A stretch of DNA of 64,000 nt from Dysgonamonadaceae bacterium (GTDB lineage: Bacteria; Bacteroidota; Bacteroidia; Bacteroidales; Azobacteroidaceae): assembly GCA_031272085.1 (NCBI GenBank), contig JAISUN010000003.1:1-64000 (forward strand), in the 5' to 3' direction. The position numbers and the translations under genes were made by a program. Within the stretch, counting starts at the first letter, position 1; the number at the start of each line of letters is the position of its first letter. Shown here in pieces: positions 10,201 to 18,510 of this stretch. The notes under the pieces were generated by a model. It did no database searches and was not told the origin of the DNA. It saw only the letters and a program-made list of their open reading frames with translations.

Positions 10201-10707
10201 ACCGGCGGTTTTGCTAATGCGTTCAAATATAAGAACGTTAAACTGAACGTTTTCCTGACCTATTCTTTCGGAAATGTTATCCGCCTCGACCCTGTATTCC
10301 GCGCCAATTATTCCGACTTGACGGCTATGCCGAAAGAGTTCAATAACCGCTGGGTACAGCCGGGCGACGAACAATATACCAATATTCCTACGATTTTGAG
10401 CAACAGGGTATATTCCCTGTCGTCGAATTACAGGTATATCTACAACGCTTACAATTATTCGGATGCACGAGTAGCCGACGGCGGATTTGTCCGCTTGAAG
10501 GACGTTTCTCTGTCATACGATTTCCCCGCTATCGTTGCTCAAAAGTTGCGCCTGAAAAATCTGGGCGTAAAACTTCAAGCAACAAACCTCTGTTTGCTTT
10601 ATGCCGACAAGAAATTGAACGGACAAGACCCTGAATTTTACAATTCAGGCGGCGTGGCAACTCCGCTGCCAAAGCAATTTACATTTTCTTTGATGGTAGG
10701 TTTATAA
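7273..10707 (+). CDS. SusC/RagA-type TonB-dependent outer-membrane receptor, first gene of a five-gene operon
   Basis: A receptor of 1144 residues. A long polar N-terminus precedes the hydrophobic signal core LWIALFCIFSFG and cleavage near CAQ; starts at 7282 or 7291 are also possible. Then come a carboxypeptidase-regulatory-like domain nearly matching that of the upstream receptor (GASVSVKENGSIGTATDVDG), a TonB-box-like LEEVVVTG, a plug with IRVRGATSIYG and WVVDGVIMEDV, and a large barrel ending in FSLMVGL. The plug and barrel diverge strongly from the first receptor, so the ligand is probably different. The operon continues with SusD, an HExxH lipoprotein, and DUF4302 and GLUG proteins, which points away from a classic polysaccharide locus. 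Confidence 0.92.
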   Translation: MGQMNGMKKSGNCTFPSVCSQIHKNRWDKSLFTKQLWIALFCIFSFGTICAQEMTVKGTVVDSNNEPLIGASVSVKENGSIGTATDVDGNFTLRVPNSGVTLQISYLGFTTRTMKASEVRGKIVLQEDATQLEEVVVTGMVAMDKRLFTGATDKLKAEDMKIGGISDFSRSLEGRSAGVSVQNVSGTFGAAPKIRVRGATSIYGDSKPLWVVDGVIMEDVTQVSADDLSSGDINTLISSSIAGLNSSDIEDVQILKDGSATSIYGAKAMAGVIVVTTKKGKQGTSVINYTGELTSRLIPSYSNFNIMNSQDQMSVYQEMEQKGWLPNTILNGKNMGVYGKMYQLINTLNPETGGFMLANNEAAKNAYLREAEYRNTDWFDELFSTNIMQNHSLSISGGTEKTNFYGSVSAMLDPGWTLASDVKRYTGNLNLNHKISDKLSATIITKAYNRAQKAPGTMSRVTDNVSGLISRDFDINPYSFALNTSRTLDPDEFYVRDYAPFNIKHELEHNYMDLNESSTTFQAELAYTPIKGLTIKALGALKNTVSSMGHIIEDQSNQAEAYRAMGTTVIAKNNGLLWLDPSKTYDYPISILPEGGIYELTENRMSGWDFRASANYTASINKIHIINVFGGMELNSVDRYNDWSRQWGRQYDNGDVGYIIYQAFQQWQSQGESMNYYTINNTRRRDASFFGMANYSYKGKYTINGTTRYEGSNQMGKSRKARWLPTWNISGAWNMHEEGFFKSLEPAMSHATWRVSYSLTAQAPPLSVSNSGIIYTSANTWRLDSDTNEPGISISQLENSELTYEKKHELNIGGDFGFVNNRINLVVDWYTRNNYDLIGPIAVMGIGGQVRKRGNVAAMKTTGVEATLSTKNIKKKDFSWTTDLTFAKMHVEVTKLNSRTRIIDLIKGTGFAKEGYSNRTLFSIPFAGLDENGVPMFYLDADHTIITQDFSSNGIYLQDYENQDFLIVSGSTEPTLTGGFANAFKYKNVKLNVFLTYSFGNVIRLDPVFRANYSDLTAMPKEFNNRWVQPGDEQYTNIPTILSNRVYSLSSNYRYIYNAYNYSDARVADGGFVRLKDVSLSYDFPAIVAQKLRLKNLGVKLQATNLCLLYADKKLNGQDPEFYNSGGVATPLPKQFTFSLMVGL

Positions 10708-10719
10708 AAAAAAACAAAT

Positions 10720-12360
10720 ATGAAAAAAGATAAATTATTATTAATATTTTCGTTAGCGCTGACCTTGTTTAGCGTTTCTTGCGATGATTTTCTGGACGTA
10801 GTCCCCGACGCCCGTCCCGAATTGACCGACGCCAAGAAAGTGGGCTACCTGCTCAATTCGGCTTACGGACAACATATTCCCATCGTAGCGACCGAATGTG
10901 CTTCGGATAATAAAGACTGGTTGGATAAAGCCGGCATCAGTTACTATTATTTAGCGCAGGAAGAGGCATTTTTCTGGAAAGATGTACGCGATGAAGGCGG
11001 AAACGACGCCCTTGTCGATTTTTATCCCTCGTATTACAGCGCTATCGCCTGCGCAAATCAGGCTCTGATTGCTATCGAGGAACAGGGTACTCCCGAAAGT
11101 ATGCTGCCCTATAAAGGCGAAGCCTTGCTGACTCGCGCTTTTCACCATTTTATGCTCGTCAATGTTTATGGACAGCATTACAACAAGCAAACCAGCGAAA
11201 CCGATTTGGGCATTGTGTATATGGACAGGGCGGAAACAACTTTGAATCCGTATTACGAGCGCGAATCCGTTGCCGAAGTTTACAGAAAAATAGATAAGGA
11301 TATCGAAGAAGGCTTGCCATTGATTGACGACGCTATCTGGCAGTATCCGAAATATCATTTCAACAAACGGGCATCTTACGCTTTTGCAGCGCGTTTCAAC
11401 CTGTTTTACGGCAATTACGACAAGGCTATTAAATACGCTACGGAAGCCATCGGCGCCGACGCCGAACCTATGCTCCGCAAATGGTCGGATTATGCCAATA
11501 TCGGTACGGAAACCGATTATGTTACAAGGTATTATACTTCCCTCGACCAGAATTGCAATCTTATGCTGATTACAGCAGTTTCTTCGGTTCAGGGTTATTA
11601 TAGCAACAACCGCAAATACCAGCACACCAATCAGGTATCCGACCTCGAAGCAGAACGCGGACCCGGCCCATGGGGACCTGCACGCGGAGCGCTCAGCCCC
11701 CGCAGTTTCTGGATGGTTATTACCCGCCTTACCGACCATAATTCGGTATTCTGGAAAAATGTGCCTATGGCAATGAAAAAATCTTCGCCCACGGCTACAT
11801 CCGGCGTAAATCATACGACATGGCTGCCGTTTACGGCCGAAGAAACCCTGTTGGTACGCGCCGAAGCATACGTAATGAAAGACGATTACGAAAATGCTAC
11901 AAAAGACCTTGCACTCTGGATGAAAGTGATGGTTCGCCCCAATCCCGGCGTTACGACCAATATCCTGACGCGCGAGATGATTAACAACTATTACAGCACC
12001 GTTCCGTATTACCAATGGAACGCTCCCACTCCGAAAAAACACCTTCATCCGCTCGATTTTACGCTGGAAGAAGGCAGCGAAAAGGAAAATTTCCTGCAAT
12101 GCGTACTGCATTTCCGCCGCATCGAAACAATCAATCAGGGATGGCGCTGGTACGATATTAAACGCTTCGGTATCGAGATTTACCGCCGTCGAATGGACGA
12201 CAGTAACGGATACGACAGTTCAACCGGAATGGCAAATAAAACCTCGATTTTAGAAGCAGTAGACTCCTTGAAGGTAGGCGACCCGCGCCGCGCAATGCAA
12301 TTGCCGCCCGACGTTATCGCCGCCGGTCTGGAAGCAAACCCCGGAGTATATCGGAAATAA
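10720..12360 (+). CDS. SusD/RagB-type surface lipoprotein
   Basis: A 546-residue lipoprotein with a signal peptide ending LFSVSC (lipidated Cys21), followed by DDFLDVVPDARPELTD, a typical SusD opening. The internal ALLTRAFHHFMLVNVYGQHYN segment matches the SusD TPR core. Late in the protein, FRRIETINQGWRWYDIKRFGIEIYRR replaces the usual RRxEL...WFDLKR segment. It belongs to the more divergent SusD group often seen with metallohydrolase and DUF4302 lipoproteins. It starts 12 bp after the receptor gene and is surely co-transcribed. Confidence 0.9.
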   Translation: MKKDKLLLIFSLALTLFSVSCDDFLDVVPDARPELTDAKKVGYLLNSAYGQHIPIVATECASDNKDWLDKAGISYYYLAQEEAFFWKDVRDEGGNDALVDFYPSYYSAIACANQALIAIEEQGTPESMLPYKGEALLTRAFHHFMLVNVYGQHYNKQTSETDLGIVYMDRAETTLNPYYERESVAEVYRKIDKDIEEGLPLIDDAIWQYPKYHFNKRASYAFAARFNLFYGNYDKAIKYATEAIGADAEPMLRKWSDYANIGTETDYVTRYYTSLDQNCNLMLITAVSSVQGYYSNNRKYQHTNQVSDLEAERGPGPWGPARGALSPRSFWMVITRLTDHNSVFWKNVPMAMKKSSPTATSGVNHTTWLPFTAEETLLVRAEAYVMKDDYENATKDLALWMKVMVRPNPGVTTNILTREMINNYYSTVPYYQWNAPTPKKHLHPLDFTLEEGSEKENFLQCVLHFRRIETINQGWRWYDIKRFGIEIYRRRMDDSNGYDSSTGMANKTSILEAVDSLKVGDPRRAMQLPPDVIAAGLEANPGVYRK

Positions 12361-12389
12361 TATGATTAACAATTAAACAGTATTATAAT

Positions 12390-13307
12390 ATGAAAGTAAC
12401 AAAAATATATGGATTGATGATGCTCATTGCGGGACTTTTCGTCTTTACGGCATGCGACAAAGACGAACTCGACCCAAATAGCGTGATAGTGGATTCTTCT
12501 ACTGTAAAAAACGACTTCGACAAATGGTTGGACAAAAATTATGTCGAACCTTATAATGTGGATTTCAAATACCGCATCGACAACAGGGAAACAAGCGTGT
12601 CTTATTCGCTTACTCCGGTAGAGTACGAAAAAGCGATTGCATTTGCAAAAATCCTGTTGCATACCTGGATTGGAACATTCGACGAAATAAAGGGAAAAGA
12701 GTTTACGCAAACTTATATCCCCAAAAATATTCAAGTAATCGGCTCCAAACAGGGAAATACGGTAGGCGAAGCGGAAGGCGGCGTGAAAATCACGTTCTTT
12801 GAACTCAACGACCGCATCACTTTGCCAAGTCCTACTGTCGCAAGTCTGGTTGGCAGAACCGACACCACAAGCACCGGCACCGAACAGTCTGCCGCTCTGA
12901 AAACCGCTTTCCACGAGTTTTCGCATATCCTGCACCAGACAAAGCCCTATACCACCGACTTCCCCAATATTTCCGACAGCGATTATGCGGGAGGCGACTG
13001 GAATACATACTACTCAACGCCGTCGGCTGCATGGGCGAAAGGCTTTATTTCCCAGTACGGAAGCAGCGCTCCTAATGAAGATTTTGTTGAAATTATCGCT
13101 CTATATGTCGTTCGCGGCGGTCAGCCTTATTTCGACAGCATCGTGAAAAAAGCCGGCGACGTAGGCGGCCCTATTCTCACTCAAAAATTGGACATTGTCC
13201 GTACCTATCTGAAAAACTCGTGGGCAATAGATTTGGACGAGATGCAAAGCGTTTTCCAACGTCGGGTAAACGAAGTTATCGCTATGGATTTGACAAGTCT
13301 TGATTAA
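12390..13307 (+). CDS. Substrate import-associated zinc metallohydrolase lipoprotein (HExxH)
   Basis: A 305-residue lipoprotein with a signal peptide ending FTAC (Cys22). It carries the metalloprotease motif HEFSH (His175, Glu176, His179), with a downstream NEDFVEIIALY segment near residues 229-239 that could give the third metal ligand. Length, lipobox, motif and the place directly after SusC/SusD match the family annotated as substrate import-associated zinc metallohydrolase lipoprotein. By inference it sits on the cell surface and trims a peptide or other amide substrate before uptake. No substrate is established from sequence. Confidence 0.85.
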   Translation: MKVTKIYGLMMLIAGLFVFTACDKDELDPNSVIVDSSTVKNDFDKWLDKNYVEPYNVDFKYRIDNRETSVSYSLTPVEYEKAIAFAKILLHTWIGTFDEIKGKEFTQTYIPKNIQVIGSKQGNTVGEAEGGVKITFFELNDRITLPSPTVASLVGRTDTTSTGTEQSAALKTAFHEFSHILHQTKPYTTDFPNISDSDYAGGDWNTYYSTPSAAWAKGFISQYGSSAPNEDFVEIIALYVVRGGQPYFDSIVKKAGDVGGPILTQKLDIVRTYLKNSWAIDLDEMQSVFQRRVNEVIAMDLTSLD

Positions 13308-13319
13308 AATTAAACAGTT

Positions 13320-15224
13320 ATGAAGAAAACAGTATATATTATCAGTATATTGCTTGCTGCAATATGTATGAACTCTTGCGTGCAAAACGAAGCGGATATT
13401 TTCGACGAGTCGGCTTCCGCCCGTTTGGAAAAGGCTATCGCAAAATACAGGACGATGCTGACGAGCAATCCTAACGGTTGGATTATTGATTATTACGACT
13501 ATGACGTAATAAGTTCAAAAGCCCCCACTGTCGGATATGCCATGTATTGGAAATTTGACGGCGGCTCCGTATCAATGGCTTGCGAAACAAAAACAGGCAT
13601 ACCTGCGCTTACAGAACAAAGTTCTTTCTGGGATATCATCGAAGACCAGGGCGGAATTTTGACTTTCGACCTCTACAATCCGGTTATCCACTACTTTTGC
13701 AACCCCTCCGGAGTATCCGGAAGCGTCGGCAACGAAGGTATGGGAGGCGATTTTGAGTTCGTAATTATGGGCGAAACCGAAGACGGCGGATTGTTGCTTA
13801 CCGGTCGCCGCCATCTTGTGAAGATGGTTTTGCGCCCGCTGGCTGCCGGCGAAAATGGCCTGGATTACCTGCAAAAAGTTGTCGAAATGCCGAGTATCAC
13901 AATAGGAGCCATCAATTTCGACATAAAAGACGGCGGAAATACGGTAGGAACAGCAGTTCTGCAATCGCCACGCCTTTTTTCCTACACTTACACAAATGAA
14001 CAGGGCGAAGAAACATCTGCTACTCTGGCATTTACCTATACTCCAACAGGTATTCGCCTGCTGAAATCGATAGACGTAAACGGAAAAAGCATCTTTGAAC
14101 TGACATGGGACGACGATGCAAAAAACTTTACCGATGCAAGTTCCGGCATTGTGCTTGCCTGCACCGATAAGTTCCCCATAAAACCGGTTACTCCTCCGGG
14201 CGACGGCACCGATGCAAGTCCTTATTTAGTTTCGTCTATCGCGCATTTGATGAGTATGAGCGTCAATCTTACGGCAGTTTACAAATTGGTTGCCGATATT
14301 GATTTGAACGGCGAAATCTGGAATCCCGCAGGACCGTTTACCGGTAAGTTGTACGGCGACAATCACATTATCAAGAATATCGACATCAATACGACCGACC
14401 AAAAAGTCGGATTGTTCAGCGAACTTGGCGCAGACGCTTATATCGAAGGCGTCAGAATAGCAGGCAGCATAGTATCAAATGCACTGAACGCTTATGCCGG
14501 TTCCATCGCCGGACATATCAACGGCGCAAACGTTACCATTAAAAACTGCGGAAACACGGCAAGCGTCAGCGCTCCGCGCGGAACTACGGCTTATGTAGGC
14601 GGTATCGTCGGCTATATCAACAAAGATAACGCCTTGATTACCGGCTGCTACAACAAGGGCGAAGTTTCAGGCGGCGTATATGTCGGCGGTATCGTAGGCC
14701 GTCCGGCAAATGCCCAAAACACTGTTACTATCAGCAACTGTTACAGCGATGCAAACATCAGTTCTTCGGTAACATCCGCTTATGCAGGCGGTATTATTGG
14801 ATATATGTACAACGGCGGCAGCGGATATTACACGATTGAAAACTGCTACGCAACCGGTACCGTTACCAACTCGGGCAACGGCTCGGCTGTCGGCATCGCA
14901 GGCCGCGCTTGGAACAGCGCCAACACGATTATCCAGCATAACGTGGCTTTGCAGAGCGCTCTGTCGGGCAGTTCGTCGAACACTGTGGCTATCTTGGGAA
15001 GCAACGTGAACACGGGAACAAAAGAAAACTTTTCGAGTACGGAAATGCTTTTGAACGGCGTTCTCATTACCCATCCGGCTACGGTAGCCGAAAAGAACGG
15101 CGCGGCTGTTACGCCTGCCGAGGCTAAAACAGCGGCTTGGTATGCCGCCAAACTTCCAAGTTGGGATTTTACCAATGTCTGGAAAATTACGGAAGGCAAC
15201 TATCCCGTTTTGAAGTGGGAATAA
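13320..15224 (+). CDS. DUF4302 lipoprotein with C-terminal GLUG repeats
   Basis: 634 residues. The lipobox MNSC places the lipid on Cys20. The N-terminal half, opening with SASARLEKAIAKYRTMLTSNPNGW, matches DUF4302, a domain found with SusC/SusD and metallohydrolase lipoproteins. From about residue 370 there are several GLUG-type repeats, recognisable as YVGGIVGYI, YVGGIVGRP and YAGGIIGYM, each followed by an NCY/GCY segment. Such repeats form beta-solenoids on secreted proteins and may bind ligand or glycan. The same repeat type occurs in the next gene, which suggests a shared origin or function. A hairpin at 15238 separates the two. Confidence 0.82.
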   Translation: MKKTVYIISILLAAICMNSCVQNEADIFDESASARLEKAIAKYRTMLTSNPNGWIIDYYDYDVISSKAPTVGYAMYWKFDGGSVSMACETKTGIPALTEQSSFWDIIEDQGGILTFDLYNPVIHYFCNPSGVSGSVGNEGMGGDFEFVIMGETEDGGLLLTGRRHLVKMVLRPLAAGENGLDYLQKVVEMPSITIGAINFDIKDGGNTVGTAVLQSPRLFSYTYTNEQGEETSATLAFTYTPTGIRLLKSIDVNGKSIFELTWDDDAKNFTDASSGIVLACTDKFPIKPVTPPGDGTDASPYLVSSIAHLMSMSVNLTAVYKLVADIDLNGEIWNPAGPFTGKLYGDNHIIKNIDINTTDQKVGLFSELGADAYIEGVRIAGSIVSNALNAYAGSIAGHINGANVTIKNCGNTASVSAPRGTTAYVGGIVGYINKDNALITGCYNKGEVSGGVYVGGIVGRPANAQNTVTISNCYSDANISSSVTSAYAGGIIGYMYNGGSGYYTIENCYATGTVTNSGNGSAVGIAGRAWNSANTIIQHNVALQSALSGSSSNTVAILGSNVNTGTKENFSSTEMLLNGVLITHPATVAEKNGAAVTPAEAKTAAWYAAKLPSWDFTNVWKITEGNYPVLKWE

Positions 15225-15237
15225 ACAAAATTAACGG

Positions 15238-15264
15238 TAGTGCGCACCAAGGCGGTGCGCACTA
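15238..15264 (+). terminator. Intercistronic hairpin, possible partial terminator
   Basis: A perfect 11-bp stem (15238-15248 with 15254-15264, TAGTGCGCACC / GGTGCGCACTA) with a 5-nt loop, followed by the weak T tract TTATTT. It lies inside the operon, 29 bp before the next ATG, so it more likely tunes read-through or protects an mRNA 3' end than stops all transcription. Confidence 0.6.
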
Positions 15265-15292
15265 TTATTTATAAACAATAAAAATTACTAAA

Positions 15293-16642
15293 ATGAAAAA
15301 GATTACTCAATTGGCTATGACAGCAATAATGCTGTTAAGCAGTGCGTTCAGCGTGTCGGCTTACGATTTTGCAGCCGGCGACGGCTCGTCCTCAAATCCT
15401 TACCAAGTGGCTTCGCGTGCCGATTTGGAAGGCATTAAAGACTTCATCACTTCAGGCGATGCAGGCGCAACCAGCAGAGGTAAATATTTTATCCAGATTT
15501 CCGACATCGATATGTCGGAAGGACTGTGGACGCCTATCGGAACTTCCAGCAGCGCTCCTTTCTGCGGCAACTACAACGGCAACGGATATAAAATATCCGA
15601 TATTGCGATGGACCGTACTCCCGGCACCAGCTCTACTACGGTAACTTATAACGGATTATTCGGCTGCATAGGCGCAGGCGCTGTTATCGAAAATGTTGTC
15701 CTCGACGGCGGCATTATTTCCGTTACCAACGACGCCGAACATCTGGGAGGTTCATACGTGGGAAGTATTGCCGGATATATTTACAATATCACCAGCGGAA
15801 ACACAATTATCCGTAATTGCAGCAGTACGGCTACTATCGTCAATAATTCGTTGGCAACCGTGTATTGCGGAGGTATTGCTGGATATGTCCGCTGCGGTAC
15901 AACCGGAGTTGACGGCAGCGAGATACTCATATCCAACTGCTACTACAATGGAACAATTACGGCAACTGAATCTACTACAACATCATCTACTTCCTTTTCT
16001 GTTTCCGGTATAGCAGCCTTCCCGTATGTTTACACATCAGCATCAGGCCCTTTAACTATCGAAAAATGCTTTGCTGCCGGCGATATATACACGGGAAGCG
16101 CCAATACCAGTGCTCGTGTCGGCGGAATTTCAGGCAGAGTTTATGAAAACACTACGGCAGGCGCAAACCCCTTAAATATCCGCAATAACGTAGCGGCGCA
16201 AGAAAATATTGAATCGGCAGGCACCGCACATAGAGTTTATGCCTCTCATAACAGCGGCGGAATTATAGACGTCGCCGATAATTACGGCTATGCAGATATG
16301 CTTGTAAAAGGCGCAACAGAAACTTCGGACGACGCTACCAGCTCCAGAGGTTTGGATAAAACCCTGGCAGAACTGCAAACACAGGCCACTTACGAAGCAT
16401 TGGGCTGGGATTTCACCAATATTTGGCAAATGGAGGCCGGCGATTTCCCGACGCTCCGCGACCCGAAAGGCAATAGCGGTATTCCAGTTATTGTTGCAGA
16501 CAACGATGTAATTGTAGCAAAACGTTACTACAACTTGCAGGGTATGGAAATCACTCCCGAAACGACCGGCATCCGTATCGTGAAAAATATTCACGCTTCC
16601 GGCCGCATCTCTGCTTCAAAAGAACTTATCCTGAAAAAATAA
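15293..16642 (+). CDS. Secreted GLUG-repeat protein with a T9SS-like C-terminal tail
   Basis: 449 residues. A cleavable signal peptide (MKKITQLAMTAIMLLSSAFSVSA) has no lipobox. The body holds GLUG-type repeats: GLFGCIGAGAVIENV, SYVGSIAGYIYN, YCGGIAGYVR and ARVGGISGRVYE, each linked to an NCS/NCY/KCF strand. The last about 55 residues, with RYYNLQGMEI, GIRIVKNIHASG and a lysine-rich end, resemble the Por-secretion (type A) sorting tail used by type IX secretion. It is therefore probably released or anchored by T9SS, unlike its lipidated neighbour. It is the last gene of the operon, followed by a strong terminator. Its binding partner is unknown. Confidence 0.75.
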   Translation: MKKITQLAMTAIMLLSSAFSVSAYDFAAGDGSSSNPYQVASRADLEGIKDFITSGDAGATSRGKYFIQISDIDMSEGLWTPIGTSSSAPFCGNYNGNGYKISDIAMDRTPGTSSTTVTYNGLFGCIGAGAVIENVVLDGGIISVTNDAEHLGGSYVGSIAGYIYNITSGNTIIRNCSSTATIVNNSLATVYCGGIAGYVRCGTTGVDGSEILISNCYYNGTITATESTTTSSTSFSVSGIAAFPYVYTSASGPLTIEKCFAAGDIYTGSANTSARVGGISGRVYENTTAGANPLNIRNNVAAQENIESAGTAHRVYASHNSGGIIDVADNYGYADMLVKGATETSDDATSSRGLDKTLAELQTQATYEALGWDFTNIWQMEAGDFPTLRDPKGNSGIPVIVADNDVIVAKRYYNLQGMEITPETTGIRIVKNIHASGRISASKELILKK

Positions 16643-16697
16643 GTTTTCTACGGATAGAAAACGAACGAGGCCGCCAAGTGGCGGCCTCGTTTTTTTT
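16643..16697 (+). terminator. Tandem hairpins ending the five-gene operon
   Basis: A first hairpin pairs 16643-16650 with 16655-16662 (GTTTTCTA/TAGAAAAC). A second, strong one pairs 16665-16675 with 16680-16690 (ACGAGGCCGCC/GGCGGCCTCGT), followed by a run of at least seven T. Because the next gene converges, the second hairpin may also act weakly on the minus strand. Confidence 0.9.
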
Positions 16698-16709
16698 CAT
16701 CTGCCTATC

Positions 16710-17510
16710 TCACTTGCTCCCCGCAAAATTAGCGGTTTTTCCAAGTCCTTCGGGACCCATTGCCAAGTAGCCCGAATCGGCGGCAAGGTCGTGTCCGGTA
16801 ATCACGGCTGCGTCGTCGCTCAACAGGAATGCTATGCAGGCGGCTATCTGTTCCGGCTCCTGCAAGCGTTGCAGCAAGTGGTACTCGTCCCAGGCCTGCG
16901 GAACGCTGTCGCGGGTGCCGCGCGGAGTTGCTTTCGCCACTTCGTCCGTCCAAACCCAGGCGGGACTTACGCAATTTACGCGGATATTCGGTGCCAAATC
17001 CATTGCCGCACAGCGCGTCAGTTGTTTTACTGCGCCTTTTGCCGCATTGTAAGTCCAGCGGAAAGGCTGCGCAATATGCCCCGAAATGCTCGAAACGCAG
17101 ACTACCGCTCCTGCCGTTACGCGACGGTCGGTTGCAAACTCGGCAATCATTCGCGCGTATGCCGTCGGTCCCGCCATAAATGCGTGCTGCCAGTCCTCGT
17201 AAGTCGCGTCAATCGCCTTTGCGGTAAACGGAAACGCATTATTTACCAAGAAATCAAGTTTTCCAAACAGTTCCCGCGCTTTCGCAACCAGCATTTTGGG
17301 CGTATCGCGGTCTTCCATATCGCAGGCTACGAAATGCACGTTGCCGCCGTATTTTTCCTTGAATTCGGCAAGCGTAGCCTGACCTGTTTTTTCGTTGCGT
17401 CCGCAAAACAGGACGCTTACTCCTTCCTGCAACAGCCGTTCAACCGTTGCTTTGCCGATTCCTCTCGACCCGCCGGTAACTACGGCGGCTTTTCCTTTTA
17501 ATCCGTTCAT
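16710..17510 (-). CDS. SDR-family NAD(P)-dependent oxidoreductase
   Basis: 266 residues of the classical short-chain dehydrogenase fold. It has the cofactor motif TGGSRGIG at 12-19, a variant NNAF (instead of NNAG) at 90-93, Ser around 140-143 and the catalytic Tyr154-x3-Lys158 in YNAAK. It reduces or oxidises an alcohol/ketone with NAD(P). It is the last gene of a three-gene minus-strand operon after a DapA-like aldolase and a 2-hydroxyacid dehydrogenase, with a 39-bp gap upstream. This suggests a role in catabolism of a sugar acid or other hydroxy acid. The exact substrate cannot be read from the sequence. Confidence 0.88.
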   Translation of the reverse strand: MNGLKGKAAVVTGGSRGIGKATVERLLQEGVSVLFCGRNEKTGQATLAEFKEKYGGNVHFVACDMEDRDTPKMLVAKARELFGKLDFLVNNAFPFTAKAIDATYEDWQHAFMAGPTAYARMIAEFATDRRVTAGAVVCVSSISGHIAQPFRWTYNAAKGAVKQLTRCAAMDLAPNIRVNCVSPAWVWTDEVAKATPRGTRDSVPQAWDEYHLLQRLQEPEQIAACIAFLLSDDAAVITGHDLAADSGYLAMGPEGLGKTANFAGSK

Positions 17511-17549
17511 GGTATTTTGTTTTTTTATTAATATACTGATAAATAATTC

Positions 17550-18506
17550 TCAATTAACCCTATATCTCGCCTTTCCGCCAACCAAGATTTCCGCCGCATT
17601 TTCTACGGGACGGGTTTTCAACTCGAAAAGCGAATCTTCGGAATAATATCCTGCGTGAGGAGTAAGAATCACATTGTCGAGCGCACAAAGCGGATGCGAG
17701 GCAGGCAGCGGCTCGGTCTCGAAAACGTCGAGGGCTGCGGCGCGTATAACCTTGTTTTTCAATGCGTTAATCAATGCCTCGGTATCGACTACTCCGCCTC
17801 GCGAAGTGTTTACAAGTGCCGCTTCGGGCTTCATTTTCGCCAAAGTTGCGGCGTTAATCAGATGCCGCGTGGAGGGCGTCAGAGGCACGTGTATGGAAAT
17901 TACGTCGCTTTCCGCCAAAACTTCGTCGAGCGTTTTTACTGCGATACCGTCGGGCGTGGTCGTTCCGGGCTGGAACGCAACATCGTAGCCGATTACGCTG
18001 TATCCTACTCCACGCGCTTTCAGGGCTGCTGAACGGGCAATCCGTCCAAGTCCGATAACGCCGAAAGTGCGTTTCGAGAGCCTTTGAAGCGGTTTTATGG
18101 AATTGAGGCTGTAATCGCCGCTGCGTATTGCGCGGTCGAGGCGGACAATGCCGCGGTCGAGCGCAAGGGTCAGCGCGACCGCGTGGTCCGACACTTCCTG
18201 CCAGCAGTAATCCGGCACGTTGCAAACGGCAATTCCGCGCTCGGTGCAGGCTTCCACATCGATACTGTCAATTCCTGTGCCGTACTCGCTGACCGCTTTC
18301 AGGCGCGGCGCTGCTTCGATTACGCGGCGCGTAACGGGCGCATATTGCACCACAAGGGCGTCGGCGTCGGCAACAACCGAAATCACGTCGTCTTCGGTTA
18401 TGCACTGCTTCGGTTTTTCAATCTCAAAACCGTACTTTTGGGCAACGTCTTTTTCGAGGTCGATTGCCCCCAAATTGCTGTCTAAAATTATGATTTTCAT
18501 TCTCAA
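17550..18506 (-). CDS. D-isomer-specific 2-hydroxyacid dehydrogenase (NAD-dependent)
   Basis: 318 residues, the usual length. The Rossmann motif GLGRIA lies near residue 152, the substrate-binding Arg in VNTSRGGVVD, and the catalytic His in LTPHAGYY. The N-terminal EYGTGIDSIDVEAC segment matches the flavodoxin-like catalytic domain of the phosphoglycerate dehydrogenase/hydroxypyruvate reductase/CtBP group. There is no ACT domain, so a serine-pathway SerA with allosteric control is unlikely. It starts 4 bp after the aldolase gene and is clearly co-transcribed. The likely reaction is interconversion of a 2-keto acid and a D-2-hydroxy acid in the same pathway. Confidence 0.88.
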   Translation of the reverse strand: MRMKIIILDSNLGAIDLEKDVAQKYGFEIEKPKQCITEDDVISVVADADALVVQYAPVTRRVIEAAPRLKAVSEYGTGIDSIDVEACTERGIAVCNVPDYCWQEVSDHAVALTLALDRGIVRLDRAIRSGDYSLNSIKPLQRLSKRTFGVIGLGRIARSAALKARGVGYSVIGYDVAFQPGTTTPDGIAVKTLDEVLAESDVISIHVPLTPSTRHLINAATLAKMKPEAALVNTSRGGVVDTEALINALKNKVIRAAALDVFETEPLPASHPLCALDNVILTPHAGYYSEDSLFELKTRPVENAAEILVGGKARYRVN

Positions 18507-18510
18507 TTCA

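Noticed and set aside
10951-12111. Long open frame on the minus strand inside the second susD
   Set aside because: It lies fully antisense to a clear SusD gene and has no family-like features; it is a shadow of biased codon use. The same applies to open frames at 2801-3586 (minus), 36269-37564 (plus) and 18220-19602 (plus).
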